Made by a program: the position numbers and the translations under genes
Shown here: positions 52,605-58,997 of the stretch, one piece after another
Layout: each line of letters opens with the position of its first letter
How positions within the stretch are numbered: position 1 is the first letter of the stretch
Notes under the pieces: generated by a model
What the model was told of the DNA's origin: nothing
The model's input: the letters and a program-made list of their open reading frames with translations, nothing else
Database searches by the model: none
From: JAENVU01 sp031362155
GTDB lineage: Bacteria; Actinomycetota; Acidimicrobiia; IMCC26256; JAENVU01
Direction of reading: 5' to 3'
DNA length: 64,000 bases
Assembly (NCBI GenBank): GCA_031362155.1
Contig: JANLRZ010000185.1
Coordinates: 9,718-73,717, forward strand

Positions 52605-53353
52605 CTGGGTTTGGTGGCCTGGAGTTTGTGGACGATGCGACGCATCACCGGGCGGGGCGTGAACCGCACGCTGCCGGCCATGATCTTGTTCAGGGCTCCG
52701 GGCACCGCCACCGCGTCCCCCTTGTTCATTGCCTTGACGCCGAAGGCCGCGACCTCGGCCGAGGTCGGGAGCTTCTTGTTGGCAACGAGCGGTGACAACT
52801 CCATTTCGGCTGCGGCTTGAAAGCCCGACGTCGTCGGCCCGGGACACAGTGCGGTCACCGTCACGCCGGTCCCACGCGTCTCTTCGCTCAACGCCTCGCT
52901 GAACGACAACACGTACGCCTTGGTGGCGTAGTACACGGCCATCAGCGGGCCGGGTTGGAACGATGCCGTCGAGGCGACGTTCATGATCTTCCCGGTGCCC
53001 CGTTCGAGCATCCCGGGGAGGTACGCGCGCGTGAGTGCGGTGAGCGACGTGACGTTGAGTTGGATCATGCCGAGGGTCTTGTCCGGGTCGGCCGCGGCGA
53101 ACGGTCCGAAGTCACCAACACCGGCGTTGTTCACCAGAACGTCGACGCTCGGCACCTCAGCGGCAATCTTCGCGATTGCCGACGGGTCAGACAGGTCGGC
53201 CGCGATCACCCGGGCGCCACCGAGTTCTTCGGCGAGGGTCTCGAGCTTGGCCGCGGATCGGGCAACGAGGACGAGGTCGTGGGTCGGCGCGAGGACGCGG
53301 GCGATTTCGAGACCGATGCCGTTCGATGCGCCGGTGACGAGTGCAGTGGTCAT
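52601..53353 (-). CDS. Short-chain dehydrogenase/reductase
   Basis: A 250-residue classical SDR with intact motifs: TGASNGIGLEIA, NNAGVGDFG, the Ser in VASTASFQ and the YYATKAY catalytic pair (Y-x-x-x-K). The C-terminal PTSAEVAAFGVKAMNKGDAVAVPG resembles acyl-CoA/ketoreductases of the DltE group. The ATG at 53353 has GGGAG upstream and follows the TauD gene by 20 bp on the same strand. A very long upstream frame through 55744 is spurious. Confidence 0.93.
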   Translation of the reverse strand: MTTALVTGASNGIGLEIARVLAPTHDLVLVARSAAKLETLAEELGGARVIAADLSDPSAIAKIAAEVPSVDVLVNNAGVGDFGPFAAADPDKTLGMIQLNVTSLTALTRAYLPGMLERGTGKIMNVASTASFQPGPLMAVYYATKAYVLSFSEALSEETRGTGVTVTALCPGPTTSGFQAAAEMELSPLVANKKLPTSAEVAAFGVKAMNKGDAVAVPGALNKIMAGSVRFTPRPVMRRIVHKLQATKPS

Positions 53354-53373
53354 GGGATCTCCCTGGTTCAAGG

Positions 53374-54282
53374 TCAGCGCGCGGGTGCGTCGCCGGCGAC
53401 GGTCGTGCGGTGCATGGCGCGGCGGTGGCCGCGCACGTCGCCCATCACCATGTGCTGGGCGCAGCGGTTGTCCCAGAACGCAACGTCGCCGACGGCCCAT
53501 TGCCACCGACACGTGAAGGAATCCTGAGTGCTGTGCGCGAAGAGGAAGTCGAGGAGTGGTTTCTGTTCGGTCGGCCACCATTCGGCGAGACCGACCGTGT
53601 ACTGCTGATTCAGATACAGCGCATCGCGTCCCGTCTCGGGATGGACGCGCACCGCGGGATGCGGTTGCACCCGGTTGGCGTCCTCGCTCGTCGTCACGCT
53701 CATCCCCGCGAACATGTCGTGCACCGCTTGCATCTTCGGGGAGTAGGCGTCGCGCGCGCTGTGGAGGCCGTCGATGGTGCGCAGGGTCGCCTGGAGGCCG
53801 CGCGACAGTGTCTCGAAGGCAAGGTATTGATTCGCCCATAGCGTGTCGCCGCCGTAGGGAGGGATCTCGAGTGCGTGCAGCATCGAGAACGCCGGCGGCG
53901 CGGGCAGAAACGAAAAGTCGGAGTGCCAGACGCCACCGAAGGAGAACGACTGGGTTTCGGTGGCCTCGCGCACGACCGCGATGACCTCGGGATGGTCGGC
54001 GATCGGTTCGACAAAGGGCACCTGGCTGTACGGCCCGAATCGATGGCTGAGGGCGACCTGCTCGTCGGAGTTCAAGGTCTGGTTGCGGAAGAACACGACC
54101 GTGTGGTCGAGCAGGGCGCGGCGGATCTCGGCGACGGTCTGATCGTCGATCGGTGCGGCCAGGTTCACGCCCGAGATCACGGCACCGCCCACGCCGGTGT
54201 GCGGATCGACGGTGACGCGCTCGTAGGAGTGTCCCGCGGGCGCGGCCGGGACGGGGATGAGAGGGATCTCGGCGACGGTCAT
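53374..54282 (-). CDS. TauD/TfdA family dioxygenase
   Basis: A 302-residue Fe(II)/2OG oxygenase. The iron site is GGVWHSDFSF (His-x-Asp) and DNRCAQHMV (His); the 2OG region has RRAMHRTTVAG with Arg. The N-terminal GVGGAVISGVNLA and VVFFRNQTL motifs place it near the taurine and alkylsulfatase AtsK branches. It is divergent from the inositol-phosphate synthase across only 40 bp, and the SDR follows in the same direction. Confidence 0.93.
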   Translation of the reverse strand: MTVAEIPLIPVPAAPAGHSYERVTVDPHTGVGGAVISGVNLAAPIDDQTVAEIRRALLDHTVVFFRNQTLNSDEQVALSHRFGPYSQVPFVEPIADHPEVIAVVREATETQSFSFGGVWHSDFSFLPAPPAFSMLHALEIPPYGGDTLWANQYLAFETLSRGLQATLRTIDGLHSARDAYSPKMQAVHDMFAGMSVTTSEDANRVQPHPAVRVHPETGRDALYLNQQYTVGLAEWWPTEQKPLLDFLFAHSTQDSFTCRWQWAVGDVAFWDNRCAQHMVMGDVRGHRRAMHRTTVAGDAPAR

Positions 54283-54288
54283 GGGCCG

Positions 54289-54294
54289 AGCCTA
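54289..54294 (-). promoter_or_regulatory. Putative -10 hexamer (TAGGCT) of the TauD gene
   Basis: On the minus strand TAGGCT ends 6 nt before the ATG at 54282; leaderless arrangement. Confidence 0.5.
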
Positions 54295-54310
54295 GGTGCG
54301 GGGCGTCGCG

Positions 54311-54316
54311 TAGGGT
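54311..54316 (+). promoter_or_regulatory. Putative -10 hexamer (TAGGGT) of the inositol-phosphate synthase gene
   Basis: TAGGGT ends 6 nt before the ATG at 54323. Together with the minus-strand hexamer at 54289-54294 it makes a divergent promoter pair in a 40-bp gap, with each polymerase footprint overlapping the other gene. Confidence 0.5.
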
Positions 54317-54322
54317 CAGGCC

Positions 54323-55654
54323 ATGACAACTTCTCCTCCGTCCCCCACGGTTGCCCCCGCCGATGGCAAGCTCGGCGTGCTCTGTGTCGGCCTCGGCGCG
54401 GTGACGACCACCCTGATCGCCGGCGTCGAACTGGCCAAGCGGGGTGACGAGGTCCCGGTCGGTTCCCTCACCCAACTGGGCACGATCCGGCTGGGGAAAC
54501 GCACCGACGACAACGTGCCGCGGATCCAGGATTTCGTCCCGCTTGCGAGCCTCGATCAGATCGTCTGGGGTGCGTGGGACCCGTACCCGGACGACGCCTA
54601 CACCGCCGCGAGTCGTGCCGGGGTCCTGGACCAGGGTCGCCACCTCGAAGGAATCGGCGATGTACTGCGAGCGATTCGGCCCATGCCGGCCGCGTTCGAT
54701 GCCTCCTACGTGAAGCGCCTCGACGGCACCAACGTCATGTCGTCCACGTCGAAGCGAGCGATGCTCGACCAGATCCGGGCCGACATCAACCGGTTCAAGG
54801 ACGAGAACCTGTGTGACCGGGTCGTCATGATCTGGTGCGGATCGACCGAGATCTACATCGAGGCCGGCCCCGCCCACCAGGACATCGAGTCCTTCGAGGC
54901 GGCGATCGACGCGGAAGACCCGTCGATCGCGCCGTCGATGCTCTACGCCTATGCCGCATTGCAGGAAGGCGTGCCGTTCGCGAACGGCGCGCCGAACCTC
55001 GCCGTCGACACACCGGTGCTGCGCCGTTATGCGGAGCAGCACGCCGTGCCGATCTCGGGCAAGGACTTCAAGACGGGTCAGACGCTCCTGAAGACGGTGC
55101 TCGCGCCGATGCTCAAGGCGCGCATGCTCGGCCTTGCGGGGTGGTACTCCACCAACATTCTGGGCAACCGCGACGGTGAAGTGCTCGACGACCCGGAGAA
55201 CTTCAAGACGAAGGAAGTCTCGAAACTCGGCGTGCTCGAAGATGTCCTCGAACCCGAGCGGTATCCGGAGCTCTACGGCGACGTGTACCACAAGGTTCGC
55301 ATCAACTACTACCCGCCGCGTGGTGACAACAAGGAAGGGTGGGACAACATTGATCTCTTCGGGTGGCTGGGCTACCCGATGCAGATGAAGGTCGACTTCC
55401 TGTGTCGCGACTCGATCCTTGCCGCGCCGCTCGCGCTCGATCTCGTGCTCTTCATGGACCTTGCGCAACGGGCCGGGATGGGCGGGATCCAGGAGTGGCT
55501 GAGCTTCTATTACAAGTCGCCCCAGGTGCCACCGGGCCTCTACCCCGAGCACGATCTGTTCATCCAGCTCACCAAGTTGAAGAACACGCTGCGCTGGATG
55601 ATGGGCGAGACACCGATCACCCACCTCGGCCAGGACTACGACCTCGAGGATTGA
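54323..55654 (+). CDS. ino1: Inositol-3-phosphate synthase
   Basis: A 443-residue NAD-dependent enzyme that converts glucose 6-phosphate to 1L-myo-inositol 1-phosphate, the first step to inositol lipids, mycothiol or inositol solutes. Typical segments are VCVGLGAVTTTLIAGVELAK (NAD loop), VPISGKDFKTGQTLLKTVLAPMLKAR with catalytic lysines, GWYSTNILGNRDG and YPPRGDNKEGWDNIDLFGW. It is longer than the roughly 360-residue mycobacterial Ino1 but similar to the archaeal/bacterial type. A PhyH dioxygenase follows after 4 bp. Confidence 0.95.
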   Translation: MTTSPPSPTVAPADGKLGVLCVGLGAVTTTLIAGVELAKRGDEVPVGSLTQLGTIRLGKRTDDNVPRIQDFVPLASLDQIVWGAWDPYPDDAYTAASRAGVLDQGRHLEGIGDVLRAIRPMPAAFDASYVKRLDGTNVMSSTSKRAMLDQIRADINRFKDENLCDRVVMIWCGSTEIYIEAGPAHQDIESFEAAIDAEDPSIAPSMLYAYAALQEGVPFANGAPNLAVDTPVLRRYAEQHAVPISGKDFKTGQTLLKTVLAPMLKARMLGLAGWYSTNILGNRDGEVLDDPENFKTKEVSKLGVLEDVLEPERYPELYGDVYHKVRINYYPPRGDNKEGWDNIDLFGWLGYPMQMKVDFLCRDSILAAPLALDLVLFMDLAQRAGMGGIQEWLSFYYKSPQVPPGLYPEHDLFIQLTKLKNTLRWMMGETPITHLGQDYDLED

Positions 55655-55658
55655 GACC

Positions 55659-56477
55659 ATGATTCGGCGCGTCGGGAAGAACCTCGCGGTGTTCGCCGAG
55701 GAGCCGCCGGTCGCCAGTGTCGATCTCGAACGCGACGGGTGCACCGTGCTGCGCGGTGTGCTCTCCGCATCCGAGATTGCGCAGCTGCGGGAGGAGATCG
55801 ACGCGGTCTTCGCATCGACGCAACCGGAGCGCAGCCGAACCGACTCCGCCGAGTTCCGGTACGAGATGTTGAACCGCAGCGCCGCGTGCCAGGCCGCGGT
55901 CGGTCATCCGCGGGTCCTGGAAGTCGTCGAACCGTTGCTCGGTGATGACTGCCATGTGATTGCCAACACCGCGTGGAAGAACCCGCCTGAGTTCGGCGGG
56001 GGTCCGTGGCACTGCGACGCCGGCCCGCATGTGCCGCGCCCCGAAGGGGTCGAGTGGGACGACCGGATCCCGTATCCGGTGTTCGCGATCGGCGCGCATT
56101 TGTATCTCGAGGACTGTCGCCGCGAAGACGGGCCGACTGCGGTGGTCCCGGGAAGTCACCGCTCGGGCCGCTTGGCGCCCTTCGATCGGCTGAACGATCC
56201 TGATCTGACCTACGACGGTCGGCCGCCCGTCGTCCTCACCGCTCGCGCGGGTGATGTAGCGCTCTTCGTGTCGGACTGCTGGCACCGCGGGCTGCCGAGC
56301 GATGGTGGGTCAGGCCGATACTTCCTCCAAGTGCACTACGGCCGGCGTGATATCGCGCCCCGGATCCGCACCACGGATGTCGTGAACCACTTGAGCCCGG
56401 AGGCGATCGCTCGCGCCCAGACCGACCGCGAGCGGACCGTGGTCGGGCTGCACGCCCCGTATTTCTACGACGGCTGA
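55659..56477 (+). CDS. Phytanoyl-CoA dioxygenase (PhyH) family protein B
   Basis: A 272-residue Fe(II)/2OG oxygenase with iron ligands in PWHCDAGPH (His-x-Asp) and SDCWHRGLPSD (His) and a 2OG-binding Arg in GRYFLQVHYGRRD. VVPGSHRSGR is the family signature. Its gene begins 4 bp after the inositol-phosphate synthase stop, so translation is probably coupled, which points to a hydroxylated inositol-related or lipid product. It is divergent in sequence from PhyH protein A. Confidence 0.92.
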   Translation: MIRRVGKNLAVFAEEPPVASVDLERDGCTVLRGVLSASEIAQLREEIDAVFASTQPERSRTDSAEFRYEMLNRSAACQAAVGHPRVLEVVEPLLGDDCHVIANTAWKNPPEFGGGPWHCDAGPHVPRPEGVEWDDRIPYPVFAIGAHLYLEDCRREDGPTAVVPGSHRSGRLAPFDRLNDPDLTYDGRPPVVLTARAGDVALFVSDCWHRGLPSDGGSGRYFLQVHYGRRDIAPRIRTTDVVNHLSPEAIARAQTDRERTVVGLHAPYFYDG

Positions 56478-56502
56478 TCGCAGCCGCGGATCACGGCGAC
56501 GG

Positions 56503-57054
56503 TCAGTCGTCGTCGCCACCGTGGCCGCTGCCGTGGCCGCCGCCATTTCCACCGCCGTGGTCGTCGTCACCGTCGTCATTCGATGGCTGGGTCACGGCCG
56601 GCGCGGAGTGCTCGGACTCGTCGTCGTCCTCGTCCGCCTCGGCTTCGTCCTCGGCTTCGGCCTCGTCGTGGTGCTCGCACTCGCCGTCGTGGTTATGGGC
56701 CGCCTCGGACACTGCCGCGCCGTGGCCTGGGCCGGATTCGGTCTCGTGCGCGACCCGTGAGACGTTGGCACCGTGATTGGTGCACGTGGCCTCCGGCGCC
56801 GGAGCATCATCAGGCGTTGTGGTGTCGGTGACCGGGGGGTCGGTGGGAACGGTGGTCGGCTCGGTCACGGGGGGATCGGTCGGTGTGGTGGTTGCCGACG
56901 TGTCGGTTGTGCTCGTGACCTCGGACGCGCCCACGGTGGGCTCGGGCTCCTTGGCCACGCTGGCCGCGGCCACTGCGAATCCCCCCAAGGAGATCGCGGC
57001 AACGACCGCCCCCGCCACTTTGACCCTTGCTGCACCGGTCGTCCAGAAACTCAT
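56503..57054 (-). CDS. Secreted/anchored Thr-Pro- and His/Asp-rich protein with HGxxVSxxAH repeats
   Basis: A 183-residue protein of unknown function. An N-terminal signal or anchor helix (residues 10-33) is followed by a Thr/Pro/Asp-rich linker with TDPPVT repeats (50-85). A small motif domain has Cys91, two copies of HGxxVSxxAH (94-103 and 111-120) and Cys126 in NHDGECEHHD. The end is an acidic (EAEAEDEAEADEDDD) then Gly/His-rich tail with GGGHGSGHGG. The many His, Asp and Cys suggest metal binding at the cell surface. GAGGGG precedes the ATG. Confidence 0.75.
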   Translation of the reverse strand: MSFWTTGAARVKVAGAVVAAISLGGFAVAAASVAKEPEPTVGASEVTSTTDTSATTTPTDPPVTEPTTVPTDPPVTDTTTPDDAPAPEATCTNHGANVSRVAHETESGPGHGAAVSEAAHNHDGECEHHDEAEAEDEAEADEDDDESEHSAPAVTQPSNDDGDDDHGGGNGGGHGSGHGGDDD

Positions 57055-57118
57055 GTGGTTATCCCCTCGAATGGCGTTTGGATGGTTATCGGCAGTTTCC
57101 GGGTCAGATCTTGAAAGT

Positions 57119-57176
57119 CGGCGAACTTTGGTGAAAAAAACCCCGTATAGCGAGGGTTATTGACGCAAGTTCGCCG
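57119..57176. promoter_or_regulatory. 10-bp inverted repeat in divergent promoter region
   Basis: CGGCGAACTT (57119-57128) and AAGTTCGCCG (57167-57176) are perfect complements 38 nt apart, between the secreted protein (start 57054, minus) and the LLM gene (start 57238, plus). The spaced half-sites enclose an A7 tract. A looped-operator or hairpin role is possible. Confidence 0.45.
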
Positions 57177-57237
57177 GGACGGCTTGGATGCGGCGGTCGA
57201 TCGCGTTGGTGCAGTCGGCTTGGGTTGAAGGGGGATC

Positions 57238-58269
57238 ATGAAGGTTCACGTCATGACCGGTGGCACGAAGCTGCGCGACTTCGGGGCCATGGCGGCCGAC
57301 GCCGCCGACGCCGGGTTCGCCGGACTGGTCATCACCGAATCGGGCCGGACTGCCTACCTGTCGGTCGCGGCGGCTGCACTGGCCGAGCTCGACCTCGACC
57401 TCGCCACAGGTGTCGCCGTCGCGTTCCCACGGAGTCCCATGGTGACGGCCTCGACCGCGTGGGAGTTGGCCCAGGCCTCGGGCGGTCGGTTCCGGCTCGG
57501 GCTGGGCACCCAGGTGCGGGCCCACATCGAACGGCGCTACTCGTCGATGTTCGATCATCCCGGGCCGAGACTGCGGGAGTACGTCGAGGCGGTCAAGGCG
57601 TGCTTCGCCGGTTTCCGCGGCGAGAAGCTCGACTACCACGGTGAGTTCTACGACCTGTCGTTGCTCCCGGCGATGTGGTCACCCGGTCCGATCGACGTGC
57701 CGGATCCGCCGGTGGATCTCGCCGCGGTCAACCCGTGGATGCTGCGCATGACCGCGGCCGTCGCCGACGGCGTGCACGTCCACCCGTTGAACTCGCCGAC
57801 CTACCACGAGGAGACGCTGCTGCCGAACCTGCGGGCGGGCCGCGGGACCGATGCCCTCGACGACTTCACCGTGTTCGTCCCGGTCTTCACCGCGGCCGGG
57901 GACACCGCGGCGGAGCGGGCGCAGTGGCGGGAAACCACCCGGACGATGGTCGGCTTCTACGGCTCGACGCCCAACTACGCGTTCGTGTTCGAACAGATCA
58001 GCAAGCCAGGCACGACCGAGGCGCTGCGCGCCGCGCAGAAGGCCGGCGATATGGCGGGGATGAACTCGGTGATCGACGACGAGATCCTCGACCACTTCAT
58101 CGTCGAAGGTACCTGGGCCGAGATGCCCGACCGCATCGAGGACCGGATGGGTGCGCTGCGCGGCACCGACGTGCAGCCGGTCCTCTACCACGCGGGCCTC
58201 ACGTACCGATCGGATCGCGACACGTTCACCCGCTTCGGCGAACTCGCCGCCGCCTTGCGCGATCGCTGA
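57238..58269 (+). CDS. LLM class F420-dependent oxidoreductase (TIGR03617-like)
   Basis: A 343-residue luciferase-like flavin/F420 oxidoreductase. The features are MKVHVMTGGTKL as first strand, GVAVAFPRSPMVTASTAWELAQ, GGRFRLGLGTQVRAHIERRY (cofactor phosphate and conserved His region) and a C-terminal GTDVQPVLYHAGL. This pattern is that of the TIGR03617 F420-dependent group of actinobacteria. GAAGGGGGATC precedes the ATG. The substrate is unknown. Confidence 0.92.
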   Translation: MKVHVMTGGTKLRDFGAMAADAADAGFAGLVITESGRTAYLSVAAAALAELDLDLATGVAVAFPRSPMVTASTAWELAQASGGRFRLGLGTQVRAHIERRYSSMFDHPGPRLREYVEAVKACFAGFRGEKLDYHGEFYDLSLLPAMWSPGPIDVPDPPVDLAAVNPWMLRMTAAVADGVHVHPLNSPTYHEETLLPNLRAGRGTDALDDFTVFVPVFTAAGDTAAERAQWRETTRTMVGFYGSTPNYAFVFEQISKPGTTEALRAAQKAGDMAGMNSVIDDEILDHFIVEGTWAEMPDRIEDRMGALRGTDVQPVLYHAGLTYRSDRDTFTRFGELAAALRDR

Positions 58270-58342
58270 GGGCCGACGTTCCCACCCGGCCTCGGGTCCG
58301 AGCGCTCGGCCGCGCCTGGGGCGTGGGCGTCGGTATCCGACG

Positions 58343-58393
58343 CTTGAACCCCACACCCAAAGCGTTGGGGGGACCACCCAGGGGTTCGTCAAG
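58343..58393. terminator. Hairpin between convergent genes, possible terminator
   Basis: GAACCCC (58346-58352) pairs with GGGGTTC (58381-58387), extended by CTT/CAAG; a second stem CCCAA-AGCG-TTGGG (58356-58369) lies inside. It is between the LLM gene and the frameshifted gene, which converge. Confidence 0.5.
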
Positions 58394-58416
58394 CACACCC
58401 GAGAGGTAGGCGGCAT

Positions 58417-58817
58417 CTAGTCAGGTAGTGCGTCCGTCTCCTCGGTGTCGCCGAACTTGAACCTGAGCACCTTCGACCGCCCGGAGAACTTCAGCTCGTT
58501 GCGGTACCGGAAGTCGAGCACGCGAAGCAACGCGAGTAGCCCGTCCGTCGAGAACCCCAGGTCCAGCACCCAACAAACGAAGTGCTCACCAGCTGCATTG
58601 GTCCCCCGGGCGAGTTCGATCTTTTCGCCGGGGCGAATCGGCTTGCCGTATGCGCCCATCTGACCCGCGTTGAGCCAGTGTTCGAGTGCCTCGCGCAGTA
58701 CCCGCAGTCTCGATCACTGAAGTCTTCCGTCACGATGAGCACGAAACCCATGGCCTCGTAGGAGTCGTCGACGTCCAGAGGCTCCAACGGCAGCGCGGTC
58801 AGCTCGGCCCACTCCAT
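58417..58817 (-). pseudogene. Frameshifted small gene, unknown function
   Basis: Two adjoining minus-strand frames together read as one protein of about 134 residues. Frame A from ATG 58817 gives 35 residues (MEWAELTALPLEPLDV, FVLIVTEDFSD). Frame B, open from 58713 to the stop at 58417, gives RVLREALEHWLNAG, KPIRPGEKIELARG and WVLDLGFSTDGLLALLRVL. The frame change lies near 58700-58713, close to a TGA in frame B. It may be a real pseudogene, a sequencing error or an unusual translation event. No domain was recognised. Confidence 0.6.
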
Positions 58818-58997
58818 CCGCCAAGTCTCCTCGATGGCCGACCCCGGCGGGGTCCGTCATGACCTGCCGACCACCCACCCAGGTGTCATGTCACTTGAAC
58901 CCAGAAGCGTTCCGCGGAACGTCCCAGGATCTTGCAGGCGTCGGCTCACTCACACGGCCATGGCGTCGGACCGAGACGCTCGTCCGAGCCAGATTCG

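Noticed and set aside
53354..55744. Upstream extension of the SDR frame on the minus strand
   Set aside because: Only the last 250 codons encode the SDR. The rest is antisense to TauD and inositol-phosphate synthase coding signals, and a good ribosome-binding site marks the internal ATG at 53353.
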